Below are positions 7,469 through 15,632 of a stretch of DNA of 16,175 bases, one piece after another. The position numbers were made by a program, and so were the translations under genes. This stretch comes from Oscillospiraceae bacterium (GTDB taxonomy: Bacteria; Bacillota; Clostridia; Oscillospirales; Acutalibacteraceae), in contig JAQWBK010000031.1 of NCBI GenBank assembly GCA_028706415.1, forward strand, positions 1 through 16,175, given 5' to 3'. The notes below the pieces were generated by a model. It was not told the DNA's origin. It worked only from the letters and a program-made list of their open reading frames with translations, and made no database searches. Position 1 is the stretch's first letter. Each line of letters begins with the position of its first letter.

Positions 7469-7485
7469 CTCTCACCAAGACTTAC

Positions 7486-7529
7486 TAAAAAGACCGACCG
7501 GCGGAAATTCCCGCCGGTCGGTCTTTTTA
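7486..7529 (+). terminator. Rho-independent terminator of groESL
   Basis: A perfect 19-bp stem (7486-7504 with 7511-7529) closes a 6-base loop, AAATTC, and carries the T run on its 3' arm. Because the arm is A-rich on one side and T-rich on the other it could act in both directions, but the leftward asnB ends 190 bases away with a repeat between. Confidence 0.95.
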
Positions 7530-7562
7530 GTTGTAAGAAAAACTCGGTAATAAATTTAGTTT

Positions 7563-7724
7563 TAATACTGTTCTCAAGTAAAAGGGGAGACAAAATTTGC
7601 GAGGATGTTTTTCGTCATGCAAGGCGGAGGAGGAGAGCGGGCTGACGCCCACCGACGACAACAACGCTGTATGGCGGAAAACAGACCGCAAAGATGTCTT
7701 GATTTTTACTTGAGAGCAGTTTAA
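7563..7724. repeat. Repeat family B, copy 1: 162-bp MITE-like element
   Basis: The ends are near-perfect inverted repeats: TAATACTGTTCTCAAGTAAAA (7563-7583) against the complement of TTTTACTTGAGAGCAGTTTAA (7704-7724), differing at three or four bases. The interior is GC-richer than its flanks and contains TTTGCGAGGATGTTTTTCG and ACCGCAAAGATG, both found again in the element at 15835-15996. It carries no gene. Its right end overlaps the asnB stop codon (complement of TTA at 7721-7723). Confidence 0.85.
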
Positions 7725-9565
7725 GGCTTTTTGTTGAAATAAACATCATACCACAGCAGGAACATATAAATGGTCCATATTTTTCGGCTGTTATCCTTCT
7801 TACCATTATAATGCTGATCCAGAAGTTTAATCAGCTCTTCTGTATTGAAGAAATGTTGGGAGGTGGAAGAGGTGAAAGCCTCTTTAACGCGGTTGTAATA
7901 TTTCTCCTGCCTCAGCCATACCCGAATGGGAACCGGAAAGCCCAGCTTGGGCTTGTCCGCCGCTTGGTCGGATATATGGCGTTTGGCTGCAAGTCGCATG
8001 GCATATTTGGTCGTTTTGCAGGCAATGCGATGTTTGGCGGGTATGCGCGCCGCAACCGAAAATACCTCTTTATCAAGAAAGGGTACCCGAAGCTCAAGAG
8101 AATGTGCCATGCTCATTCGGTCTGCCTTTAGTAGAATATCCCCCACCATCCAGCAGTTGATATCGATGTACTGCATTCTTGTGACATCATCCTGACCTTT
8201 TGTAGGTTCATAGTATTGGGTAACCCGGGTGGAGGGGTTGGTTGCAGTAATATTTTTCAGCAGGCGAGACTTTTCCTGTTGATTAAAAATATTCGCATTG
8301 CCAATAAAGCGTTCTTCAAGAGATTTAGACCCCCGGATTATAAATGATTTGCCCTTAAAATCCGGCAGTTTGGATACCACTACCGCGAATGCTTTACGCA
8401 GTCGACGGGGCAGCTTCTGGTATTTCATAAGAGAATAGGGTTCATGATAAATCCGATAGCCGCCGAACAGTTCATCAGCCCCCTCGCCCGAAAGCACCAC
8501 CTTTACATGCTGGGAGGCAAGGCGGGATACAAAATACAGGGCGACACAGGCAGGGTCGGCAAGTGGCTGATCAAGGTAATACTGAACATCGGACAACGAA
8601 TCCCAATATTCGTCATCCTTTATAATATGGGTATAATGCTCAATACCCACCTGCTTTGCCAAGGTGGCGGCATATTCGCTTTCGTTATAATGAGAACCAT
8701 TGTCAAACCCAACGGTAAACGCTTTTTGCCCGGCAAAATAACTTGCCACATAGCTTGAGTCAACCCCGCTTGATAGAAAACAGCCAACCTCAACGTCGCT
8801 TATGCGATGGGCATTCACCGAATCGGTAAAAACACGATCAATTTCATCCACCGCTTTATCAAGCGGCATGTTTTCGTCCGGATGAAAGGAGGGTTCCCAA
8901 TATCTATGCTGGGTAACCTCCCCGTTTTTATACAAGAGATAATGGGCAGGAGGCAGGCAAAAAACACCTTTGAAAAAGGTTTCATGCGGGAATGAATATT
9001 GAAACGAAAGATAATCATCAAGTGCCCGTTCATTGAATTCGGATTTAAAATCGGGATGGGCGGTGAAGCATTTAATTTCTGACCCAAAGATTAAACTCCG
9101 GTCATCAAGAAGGGTATAGTGCATGGGCTTTATTCCAAAATAATCCCGCGCAATGAAAAGCGAATGGTCGATATTATTTCGAATAACAAAAGCAAACATT
9201 CCCCGTAATCGGGGGAGAAGCTCCGCCCCCCATTCTTCAAATCCGTGTATGAGAACCTCACTGTCCGATTGGGAAGTGAATTTGTGCCCCTTTTGGGTAA
9301 GCTCATTCTGCAATGGCTGATAATTATATATTTCACCGTTAAACATCAGCACAAGGGATTTGTCTTCATTATAAATCGGCTGGTTTCCACCCTCAAGGTC
9401 AATAATACTCAGACGACGAAAACCGATTGTAATACCGTCCTCGCCCTCTCCGTTGATATAAAACCCTTCGGAATCGGGGCCCCGGTGGGTTATGAGATTG
9501 GTCATTTTTTGTATTACTTTTTCTCTCTCGGCCACCTGCCCTGTGAATCCGCAAAACCCGCACAT
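7721..9565 (-). CDS. asnB: Asparagine synthase (glutamine-hydrolysing)
   Basis: The 614-residue enzyme makes asparagine from aspartate, ATP and glutamine-derived ammonia. The N-terminal class II glutaminase domain starts MCGFCGF, so Cys2 is the nucleophile once Met1 is removed; ITHRGPDSEGF (25-35) and MFNGEIYNY (74-82) are glutamine-binding motifs. The synthetase domain (about 235-600) carries the ATP-binding P-loop LSSGVDSSYVA (264-274), GEGADELFGGY, and VPFLDKEVF near the end. ATG 9565 is preceded on the minus strand by AAAGGGGCA. The gene runs opposite to its neighbours, converging on groEL. The stop lies inside the end of repeat B1, so the last codons may have been set by that insertion. 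Cell-wall or exopolysaccharide asparagine-synthase-like paralogues exist, but the catalytic motifs here look intact. Confidence 0.93.
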   Translation of the reverse strand: MCGFCGFTGQVAEREKVIQKMTNLITHRGPDSEGFYINGEGEDGITIGFRRLSIIDLEGGNQPIYNEDKSLVLMFNGEIYNYQPLQNELTQKGHKFTSQSDSEVLIHGFEEWGAELLPRLRGMFAFVIRNNIDHSLFIARDYFGIKPMHYTLLDDRSLIFGSEIKCFTAHPDFKSEFNERALDDYLSFQYSFPHETFFKGVFCLPPAHYLLYKNGEVTQHRYWEPSFHPDENMPLDKAVDEIDRVFTDSVNAHRISDVEVGCFLSSGVDSSYVASYFAGQKAFTVGFDNGSHYNESEYAATLAKQVGIEHYTHIIKDDEYWDSLSDVQYYLDQPLADPACVALYFVSRLASQHVKVVLSGEGADELFGGYRIYHEPYSLMKYQKLPRRLRKAFAVVVSKLPDFKGKSFIIRGSKSLEERFIGNANIFNQQEKSRLLKNITATNPSTRVTQYYEPTKGQDDVTRMQYIDINCWMVGDILLKADRMSMAHSLELRVPFLDKEVFSVAARIPAKHRIACKTTKYAMRLAAKRHISDQAADKPKLGFPVPIRVWLRQEKYYNRVKEAFTSSTSQHFFNTEELIKLLDQHYNGKKDNSRKIWTIYMFLLWYDVYFNKKP

Positions 9566-9646
9566 ATAATTGCCCCTTTTATATTCAATTACTTATTGTC
9601 ATGATTTTATCATTTTTAGAAATGTTTTAAATTAAGTATGAATTTT

Positions 9647-9655
9647 AGTATACCA
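9647..9655 (-). promoter_or_regulatory. Possible extended -10 promoter of asnB
   Basis: Read on the minus strand, TGG precedes TATACT (9647-9652), an extended -10 form. It would give a leader of about 75 bases. No convincing -35 hexamer is seen, and the surrounding AT-rich sequence makes chance matches likely. Confidence 0.35.
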
Positions 9656-9909
9656 GAAATTGCTCTAATATAAAATATAAAATTGAATTAATTATAATAT
9701 TGTTTGGAAATATATAAGAATTGCAGCTAAAAACAGGTTAATACGGTGGCACATTTTGGAGGTTTTATTTATCGTTATTCGGTATATTTTTAAGGAATAA
9801 GATGCAATTCGAAGGTAATACTAACAGCATAAAACTATTGACTGCGTTTATGGATAATAGGCAATAAATTATTGATTAACAATAATTATAAAAAAATGGG
9901 GGGTGAATA

Positions 9910-9969
9910 ATGTTCAAATATATGTCATATAATATATATAATATGCATAATACTAAAGGAATTTTGTGA
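9910..9969 (+). CDS. Possible 19-residue small peptide or leader ORF
   Basis: ATG 9910 follows GGGGGGTGA (9898-9906), a near match to the anti-Shine-Dalgarno core, and reads MFKYMSYNIYNMHNTKGIL to a TGA at 9967-9969. It is rich in Tyr, Asn and Met. It precedes the sugar transferase promoter, so it would need an upstream promoter of its own. Chance is a serious alternative in sequence this AT-rich. Confidence 0.2.
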   Translation: MFKYMSYNIYNMHNTKGIL

Positions 9970-10007
9970 CAAAGCTTCAAAATAATAAATGATTACAAAA
10001 CTGAAAC

Positions 10008-10036
10008 TTGATTTTTTAAATAGGGGATAGTATAAT
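10008..10036 (+). promoter_or_regulatory. Sigma-A promoter of the sugar transferase gene
   Basis: TTGATT (10008-10013) and TATAAT (10031-10036) are separated by the optimal 17 bases. The leader of about 70 bases ends at AAAGGAG (10097-10103) before ATG 10111. Confidence 0.8.
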
Positions 10037-10110
10037 TCACACGTACTGGATGAGGAAGGCGTTTTTTTATTTCAAGAAATTTATATCTTCCTTATGAAAG
10101 GAGAAATCCT

Positions 10111-10788
10111 ATGCAAAAAGTTCTTAGCATGAATACCTATCGTGCATCCACATTTGGGTATCGCGCATTTTTGGTGGTAAAACGCTTTTTTGATGTTTTC
10201 TTTTCACTTGCTGCCATTATCATATTATCACCAACCTTAATCATTCTCTCGGTTGTTGTTGCACTAGATACCAAAGCATTCCCGATTTTCGTGCAGGTTC
10301 GTATGGGGCGCAATAACCAGCCCTTCAATATTTTCAAATTCAGAACCATGCTTGTTTCTGCTCCTGTTGATGTTGCTACAGCAAAGCTTGCCAATTCGGA
10401 TGAATACATTTCAAAAGTCGGAAAGCTTTTACGCAGAACCAGTATAGATGAACTTCCTCAGCTGCTCAACATTCTGCTGGGCCAGATGAGCATTGTCGGA
10501 CCCAGACCGGTTGTTCTTTCTGAAACCGATTTGCTGGAGCTCAGGACGCGAAACGGAGCATGCAGCGTGCGACCGGGATTAACAGGCGTAGCACAGACCA
10601 GCGGGCGAGATAAGTTAACAATTACCGAAAAAGCAAAAATGGATGCATTTTATGCAAATAATATGTCATTTGCATTGGATAGCCGTGTTGTAGTGCGGTC
10701 GGTCGGCTATGTACTCCGCTCTAGGGACATACAAGAAGGCGCCGAATCCTCATGTAAAAAAGGGATAAAAAAACAGTCCGCATCATAA
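10111..10788 (+). CDS. Bacterial sugar transferase (polyprenyl-phosphate phosphoglycosyl transferase)
   Basis: The 225-residue protein is the short, single-domain form of the WbaP/PglC/EpsL family. These enzymes move a sugar phosphate from a nucleotide sugar to undecaprenyl phosphate on the inner face of the membrane, the first step in building exopolysaccharide, capsule or glycoprotein glycans. Residues about 25-50 form the re-entrant membrane helix, including FFSLAAIIILSPTLIILSVV. FVQVRMGRNNQPFNIFKFRTM follows at about 60-80, then the catalytic Asp113-Glu114 within RRTSIDELPQLLNILLGQMS, VGPRP (129-133) and RPGLTGVAQ (154-162). It sits alone between its own promoter and terminator, with no glycosyltransferase, flippase or polymerase beside it, so the pathway it starts is encoded elsewhere. 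The sugar substrate is unknown. Confidence 0.92.
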   Translation: MQKVLSMNTYRASTFGYRAFLVVKRFFDVFFSLAAIIILSPTLIILSVVVALDTKAFPIFVQVRMGRNNQPFNIFKFRTMLVSAPVDVATAKLANSDEYISKVGKLLRRTSIDELPQLLNILLGQMSIVGPRPVVLSETDLLELRTRNGACSVRPGLTGVAQTSGRDKLTITEKAKMDAFYANNMSFALDSRVVVRSVGYVLRSRDIQEGAESSCKKGIKKQSAS

Positions 10789-10825
10789 ATTGGTTAACAC
10801 TCATCTCTCATAAATAGAACCACAT

Positions 10826-10858
10826 AAATACCCGTCGGATTTTCCGTCGGGTATTTTA
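10826..10858 (+). terminator. Rho-independent terminator after the sugar transferase
   Basis: AAATACCCGTCGG (10826-10838) pairs with CCGTCGGGTATTT (10844-10856) with one T-T mismatch and a 5-base loop. The 3' arm runs into TTTTATT. It lies 37 bases after the stop codon. Confidence 0.85.
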
Positions 10859-10882
10859 TTGTCTCAACTATTGGTTTAAAAC

Positions 10883-10901
10883 CTTCGCCTTCCAGGCGAA
10901 G
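10883..10901. repeat. Short perfect hairpin left of repeat C1
   Basis: CTTCGCCT (10883-10890) and AGGCGAAG (10894-10901) form an 8-bp stem with a TCC loop. The surrounding 10872-10907 reads, on the minus strand, like a relative of 11032-11068: AAATTCTTCGC, a stem, then GGTTTTAAAC. The two arms therefore sit as an inverted pair on either side of C1. Confidence 0.6.
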
Positions 10902-10907
10902 AATTTG

Positions 10908-11013
10908 ATACTAATCTCAATAATAAAAGCCGATAAAATGGAGTGATGCGTTCTTTAAAGAAGAACGCGCCTTGAGCGACAATTTTATCGATTCTTTTAT
11001 TTGAGATTAGTAT
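10908..11013 (-). repeat. Repeat family C, copy 1: 106-bp inverted-repeat element
   Basis: The ends form an imperfect inverted repeat of about 32 bp, beginning ATACTAATCTCAA. The middle has a further stem, GCGTTCTT / AAGAACGC, so the whole element can fold into one long hairpin. By eye its reverse complement differs from the copy at 15633-15738 at 5 of 106 positions, with no gaps. Its end TACTAATCTCAAATAAAA matches the B end TACTGTTCTCAAGTAAAA at 15 of 18 positions. No gene is carried. Confidence 0.92.
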
Positions 11014-11022
11014 GAGACGGTG

Positions 11023-11166
11023 TTGACCGATAAATTCTTCGCGCCCTTTGGAAGCGTAGGTTTTAAACGTTCGGCTGACAGCTGGCGCATAAAGGTTAGT
11101 AAAAGAACTTTAGACGGCTTCCAGCCGCCAGCCGAACCCCTCGGCTTTCAGCCGAGGGTGGTTGAG
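11023..11166 (+). mobile_element. Possible remnant of an IS200/IS605-type end (transposase-less)
   Basis: The stretch starts after TTGAC (11023-11027). An inverted repeat of 17-base arms follows (11069-11085 with 11121-11137, two mismatches), then a perfect 9-bp stem CCCTCGGCT-TTC-AGCCGAGGG (11138-11158), ending GTGGTTGAG (11158-11166). A GC-rich hairpin leading into GTGGTTGA is the look of the right end of IS605/IS1341-type elements, whose 3' end also encodes the omega RNA of TnpB. No tnpA or tnpB reading frame is left. The match is by memory of family layout, not by alignment; a plain structured repeat is the alternative. Confidence 0.4.
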
Positions 11167-11224
11167 TGTTCTGTTTTTTCCTCTTCCTTGATTATCTTTT
11201 ATTTAAAACAACCGTCAAAGGGGC

Positions 11225-11253
11225 TTGCAAAATTAGTTGCCATTCCTTATACT
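11225..11253 (+). promoter_or_regulatory. Candidate promoter of the alpha-mannosidase gene
   Basis: TTGCAA (11225-11230) and TATACT (11248-11253) are 17 bases apart. Predicted start near 11260 gives a leader of about 54 bases. A second TATAAT at 11295-11300 is too near the start codon and lacks a -35 hexamer. Confidence 0.5.
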
Positions 11254-11313
11254 ACACTTAATTCCCCGAAAGCATAAACACATTCGGTACAATTTATAAT
11301 GGAGCGTGATGAC

Positions 11314-14300
11314 ATGGATACCACCATGAAAAAGATGATTGAAAAGGTAAAAAGATATGATGGGACATATAGAAAGTATCTCTTTGATAAAGTGGCTGAA
11401 TTGGAATGTGAAATCTTTGAAACCAAAGGAACATTTACAACGGTACCCAATGTTGATTCATGGACTAAGATTAAAAAAGAGGGTACCTGGGGACAGGAAT
11501 TCGGTTATGCATGGTTTAAGTCGCGGTTTACCGTTCCGGAATCGTTAGCAGGCAAGCAGTTATGGATATTTCCCGAGACCTCGGCGAGTGAATCACTGCT
11601 TTTTATTAATAATAAACCGGAAGGATTATTCGATTATCACAACCGCCTAAGTAATCCCAAACTGAGACTGCATGATATTCATCTGCTCACCCAGGAGGCA
11701 AAGCCGGGTGAAATGTTTGATATTGCTTTAGAAGCATATACAGGGCATACCCAGCATGGTGAAATGCCGTTTAATAATGCCGGGGATATAAATGGCTGTT
11801 ACCCGCCATACTTTATACGCACATTCAATGGTATTTCTATTGTGGTAATCGATGCGGTTGTTGATAAGTTTATATATGACTTTAAAACCCTTTTGCAAAT
11901 TTACCTATCCCTGCCGGATTCCAATTATAAAAAATGGGATGCATATAATATAATTCAGCATGTATATGAAATTGTTCCGCAAATGCCATGGGAAATCGAG
12001 AAAGACATTTGGCATTCAAACTTGGTTGAGGCGATCGACCTAATGAACCCCATTTTAACAGCCGAAGCTACCAATAAAGATAACGCTGCATTCATTGGAT
12101 TGGTCGGTCATTCTCATCTTGATACAGCATGGCTATGGCCGGTTAAAGAAACTTTACGCAAGGCTGCAAGAACATTTTCAAATGCGTTAAATATTATGGA
12201 TTCCTATCCGGATTACACATTCATTCAAAGCTCGGTCTTGTATCTTGATTGGATGAAAAAGCATTATCCGGACATTTTTCATGAAATACAGATGCGAACC
12301 AAAGAAAAGCGCTGGGAACCCAACGGCGGCTCCTGGATTGAGTGTGATTGCAACATTACTTCCGGCGAGTTTATGATTCGTCAATTCCTGCGTGGGCAGA
12401 GGTTTTTGCGGGATAACTTGGATTATCAAGCGGATACCTTTTGGTTGCCGGATACATTCGGCTATTCCGCAGCCATACCCCAAATCATGAAAGGGTGCAA
12501 TCTGAAATATTTCTTAACCACAAAACTGTCCTGGAATGATACCAACGCATTTCCATATGATACATTCACTTGGCGGGGGATTGATGGCAGCGAAGTGCTT
12601 ACTCATTTTAATTTAATGCATTGCTGGCCGGATTTAGAAACCGTTGTTGAAGCTGAAAAACAGATCAAGTATAAAGATGTGACCAATATGAAGCTGGTAT
12701 CATACGGTTATGGAGACGGCGGCGGTGGCCCCAGTTATTCAATGATGAAAATGGCCGAAAGAACGCTGGCCTTGGATTGCGGACCGAAATGCGAAAATAC
12801 AACCGTCAGTGCATTTATGAACCGATTGGCAAGCACAGCCAAGAATGTTCCGATTTATGATGGAGAATTATATTTGGAGCTCCATCGTGGCACATTGACA
12901 CAAATGCATGATATCAAGAGAACAAACCGTAAAGCGGAATTGGCTATTCGCAACTTGGAAATTCTGAATACACATTTAAATGCATTATATCAGGTGCCCT
13001 TGATTGAAGAATATCAGGAATTAATCGATACAATTCTATTAAATCAGTTCCACGACATTTTGCCGGGGACATCAATTCAGTGTGTGCATGAGCTTGCTGT
13101 GCAGCAAAACTCTACAGTGATCGATAAAGCCCAAAATTATTTGGATTTACTGTTATCCGGCCAATGCCGAAATAATGATGATTATATTACCGTTTATAAT
13201 CCGTTATCTTGGGTTACTTCACGACAGATTGTCGTTGAAGATGAGAGAAAAGTACCGGCCGACAAACCATATCAAAGGTTTGTTGATATGAGGGGCAGGG
13301 CAAAAATAGCAATTGGGGATGTTCAAATACAGCCCTTTGCAGCGGCCGGTATAAAAATGGCAAACGAACTGACATCTCCCAAAAATGAAGACCGCTTTAT
13401 TTATGATGGTCAGAATTTAACAACACCGTTTGCATATATCCGCTTTGATGAAAACGGATATTTATCCTCTTTGGTTGATAAGCAGACCGGTCGTGAGCTT
13501 GTAAAAGATGCCTTTAAGCCATTAAATCAGTTCCTTTGTGGTGAAGATATCCCGATGCTGTGGGATAACTGGGATATCGATTATGATCAGGCATTAAAGA
13601 TGCAGCCCCAGAACAGCCTACTTTGTCGTGAGATTATTTCAAACGGGGTATTGCAGTTTAGAATTCGTTCGACATACCAAATCGGTCGCTTATCCAAGCT
13701 GGTTCAGGACATGGTGTTCTATGCAGACACTCCTCAGATTGATTTTGAAACCATGATTGATTGGAAAGACAAGCATTCCTTATTGAAAACATCATTTAAT
13801 GTAAATGTCCATGCCAGCAGTTCACGCAGTGAAATTCAGTTTGGTTATATTGAAAGAAATACGCATAAAAACACCGATCTTGATAAGGCGAAATTTGAAT
13901 TTTGCAACCATAAATGGACGGATATTTCTGAAACACGCTTTGGCGTTACATTGATGAACGATTGCAAATACGGAATTTCGGTGACGGATTCAGACATGAG
14001 ATTAACTCTGCATAAAGGCGGATGCAGGCCGGATCCATCCGGTGATTTTGGTGAGCATTTTGTTGTGTATTCATTATTACCTCATGCAGATGGGTTTAAC
14101 GCTGAATCGGTTATTCGTCCGGCGTATGAGCTTAATATTCAGCCGTTAAAGGTAAAGGGCGAACCGATTAAAGAGCTCAAATCTCTGCTGAGGGTGGATG
14201 CAGGTAATATTATTGTCGAATCCATAAAGCCGGCAGAGGATGGGGATGGAGTTGTATTAAGGCTATATGATTCAGAAGGAACCTGGACTTCCGCAGTTGT

Positions 14301-14436
14301 TCACCTCAGCGATATATTTATTAAAGCGTATGCCACAAACATGCTTGAGGATGTTATCGAGGAAATACCTTTAATAAATTCAAAAATGTCACTGCAATTC
14401 AAGCCGTTTGAAATTAAAACGATTAAGCTGGAATGA
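11314..14436 (+). CDS. GH38 alpha-mannosidase
   Basis: This large enzyme (1040 residues from ATG 11314) belongs to glycoside hydrolase family 38, retaining, metal-dependent enzymes that trim alpha-linked mannose. Numbering from the upstream ATG 11299, an N-terminal beta-rich region (about 1-260) precedes the catalytic alpha/beta domain. Its metal-site motif is GHSHLDTAWLWP (270-281; His273, Asp275). WLPDTFGYS (382-390) holds the nucleophile Asp385, and ELHRGT (527-532) holds the fourth metal ligand, His529. YGYGDGGGGP (469-478) is also typical. Beta-sandwich domains fill the C-terminal half. No signal peptide is seen, so it acts in the cytoplasm on imported oligosaccharides. ATG 11314 is preferred because GGAG at 11301-11304 precedes it, while ATG 11299 has no ribosome binding site. 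The LacI-type regulator follows by 130 bases. All catalytic residues appear intact. Confidence 0.95.
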   Translation: MDTTMKKMIEKVKRYDGTYRKYLFDKVAELECEIFETKGTFTTVPNVDSWTKIKKEGTWGQEFGYAWFKSRFTVPESLAGKQLWIFPETSASESLLFINNKPEGLFDYHNRLSNPKLRLHDIHLLTQEAKPGEMFDIALEAYTGHTQHGEMPFNNAGDINGCYPPYFIRTFNGISIVVIDAVVDKFIYDFKTLLQIYLSLPDSNYKKWDAYNIIQHVYEIVPQMPWEIEKDIWHSNLVEAIDLMNPILTAEATNKDNAAFIGLVGHSHLDTAWLWPVKETLRKAARTFSNALNIMDSYPDYTFIQSSVLYLDWMKKHYPDIFHEIQMRTKEKRWEPNGGSWIECDCNITSGEFMIRQFLRGQRFLRDNLDYQADTFWLPDTFGYSAAIPQIMKGCNLKYFLTTKLSWNDTNAFPYDTFTWRGIDGSEVLTHFNLMHCWPDLETVVEAEKQIKYKDVTNMKLVSYGYGDGGGGPSYSMMKMAERTLALDCGPKCENTTVSAFMNRLASTAKNVPIYDGELYLELHRGTLTQMHDIKRTNRKAELAIRNLEILNTHLNALYQVPLIEEYQELIDTILLNQFHDILPGTSIQCVHELAVQQNSTVIDKAQNYLDLLLSGQCRNNDDYITVYNPLSWVTSRQIVVEDERKVPADKPYQRFVDMRGRAKIAIGDVQIQPFAAAGIKMANELTSPKNEDRFIYDGQNLTTPFAYIRFDENGYLSSLVDKQTGRELVKDAFKPLNQFLCGEDIPMLWDNWDIDYDQALKMQPQNSLLCREIISNGVLQFRIRSTYQIGRLSKLVQDMVFYADTPQIDFETMIDWKDKHSLLKTSFNVNVHASSSRSEIQFGYIERNTHKNTDLDKAKFEFCNHKWTDISETRFGVTLMNDCKYGISVTDSDMRLTLHKGGCRPDPSGDFGEHFVVYSLLPHADGFNAESVIRPAYELNIQPLKVKGEPIKELKSLLRVDAGNIIVESIKPAEDGDGVVLRLYDSEGTWTSAVVHLSDIFIKAYATNMLEDVIEEIPLINSKMSLQFKPFEIKTIKLE

Positions 14437-14480
14437 TGCTGAAATTTAACCATTATTACAAAGTGTTGGAAAATAAGGTT

Positions 14481-14507
14481 ACAATATTGGAAATGTAAGA
14501 ATATTGT
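14481..14507. promoter_or_regulatory. Candidate operator upstream of the LacI-family gene
   Basis: ACAATATT (14481-14488) and AATATTGT (14500-14507) are exact inverted arms around an 11-base spacer, and the right arm touches the -35 hexamer. A shifted TGTAA...TTACA pair (14494-14512) overlaps it. The position suits autoregulation by the downstream repressor, but LacI-family sites are usually tighter palindromes with a central CG, which this lacks. Confidence 0.35.
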
Positions 14508-14535
14508 TTACAAAATGATTTACATATGGTAAAAT
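14507..14535 (+). promoter_or_regulatory. Promoter of the LacI-family regulator gene
   Basis: TTTACA (14507-14512) and TAAAAT (14530-14535) are 17 bases apart. The leader of about 25 bases contains AAAAAGGAAAG (14551-14561) before ATG 14567. Confidence 0.7.
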
Positions 14536-14566
14536 GAAATAAATAATTTCAAAAAGGAAAGATTAT

Positions 14567-15601
14567 ATGGCTAAGATTACCACTTCTCAAATAGCTGAAA
14601 TGACTAATTTGTCAAGAAATACTGTTTCAAAAGCCCTTAATAATAGTAACGAAGTGAGTGAAAAGACTAAAGAGCTTGTAATATCCACGGCTATAAAAAT
14701 GGGTTACGATAAAATTGATAAAAAGAATTATTCAAAAATGGCAGAAAAAATTGTTAAGGATATTTGTGTACTTGTCCATGAGCGGGAGCTCAAAAACAAT
14801 TTCTGGGGAAACATATTAAAGGGTATTGAAGAACACCTCACTGTTAAAAAGTTCAGAATAGTTTTGGGAATACTAAGCAAAATTGAAGAGAACGAGTTGA
14901 GGATACCTCCATTAATCTCAGGTAATAAACCGTCGGGTATAATTATGATGGGCGCTTATAATAAAGAATATTACTTGAAAATAAAAGAGACGGGCATACC
15001 GGTAGTTTCGATTGACACGGCATCAGATGTCAAGGATAATGCGCTTATTATGGATACAATTTTATCATGCAATCAAAGTTGCGTATACGAGATAACAGAA
15101 CATCTGATAAAAAAAGGATGTAGAGAAATAGCTTTTGCCGGAGATCTAAACCATGCTCGCAGCGTAAGGGAAAGATGGGACGGATATAAAACAGCCATGA
15201 ATGATTATGGCATTCCAATTAGTAATGATTACCTTCCTTTTAATGAAATCGTTATAGGGGAGGAAGTAAATGAGATAATCGATAAGATAAAGAATATAAA
15301 TAAAATTCCAGAGGCTATTGTATGCGCTAATGACAATGTTGCAAATAAAATTGTATATGGGCTGTATTCAAAGGGCCTTAGTGTTCCGGATCAGGTGGCT
15401 GTTTCAGGCTTTGATAATTATGATGCGATTTTACCATCGTCTATTAAGCTTACAACGGTTGGCTATAAAATTGAAGAACTGGGTATGCTTGCTGCCAAAC
15501 AAATTCTATTTAGAATTAAACATCCCGATGTTTCATTAGTAATTATAAAAATAGAGTCCCATGTTATTTTGCGTGAATCAACAGAAGGGTTGGATTCTTA
15601 G
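14567..15601 (+). CDS. LacI-family transcriptional regulator
   Basis: The 344-residue protein has the complete LacI plan. The N-terminal helix-turn-helix (about 2-50) reads TTSQIAEMTNLSRNTVSKAL and is followed by the hinge region. The periplasmic-binding-protein-like sensor domain (about 65-340) shows SGIIMMGA, GIPVVSIDT (143-151), RSVRERWDGYKTAM (198-211), AIVCANDNVANKI, SGFDNYD (280-286) and LTTVGY. It likely binds a sugar or oligosaccharide and controls the adjacent alpha-mannosidase and perhaps genes elsewhere; that link is inferred from position. Codon use is much more AT-rich than in groEL or fumarase, with many AAA, ATA, AAT and GAT codons, so the gene may have a different history. A repeat C copy starts 32 bases after the stop. 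Confidence 0.93.
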   Translation: MAKITTSQIAEMTNLSRNTVSKALNNSNEVSEKTKELVISTAIKMGYDKIDKKNYSKMAEKIVKDICVLVHERELKNNFWGNILKGIEEHLTVKKFRIVLGILSKIEENELRIPPLISGNKPSGIIMMGAYNKEYYLKIKETGIPVVSIDTASDVKDNALIMDTILSCNQSCVYEITEHLIKKGCREIAFAGDLNHARSVRERWDGYKTAMNDYGIPISNDYLPFNEIVIGEEVNEIIDKIKNINKIPEAIVCANDNVANKIVYGLYSKGLSVPDQVAVSGFDNYDAILPSSIKLTTVGYKIEELGMLAAKQILFRIKHPDVSLVIIKIESHVILRESTEGLDS

Positions 15602-15632
15602 TTTCTCTTTATACATATTAATATGCAATATA

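Larger units (their letters stand above)
9566..10110. other. AT-rich 545-bp spacer between divergent asnB and sugar transferase genes
   Basis: The stretch is strongly AT-rich and has no conserved protein. It holds the candidate asnB promoter (9647-9655) and the sugar transferase promoter (10008-10036). It also has an inverted repeat AATTATTG / CAATAATT (9867-9874 and 9880-9887) with a 5-base loop. A 19-codon open frame at 9910-9969 has a GGGGGGTGA just upstream. The divergent layout and unusual length suggest regulatory content, but nothing else can be named. Confidence 0.5.

Noticed and set aside
9838..9858. TTGACT with a GATAAT as a promoter in the asnB-sugar transferase spacer
   Set aside because: The gap is only 9 bases, far from the 16-18 needed.
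10872..11166. Clustered repeats considered as a CRISPR array
   Set aside because: The repeats are inverted, of different lengths and not evenly spaced, with no recurring direct repeat and no cas gene.
11020..11277. 85-codon plus-strand open frame upstream of the mannosidase
   Set aside because: Its residues are dictated by hairpin arms in the structured region, there is no ribosome binding site, and the composition changes abruptly beyond the hairpins.
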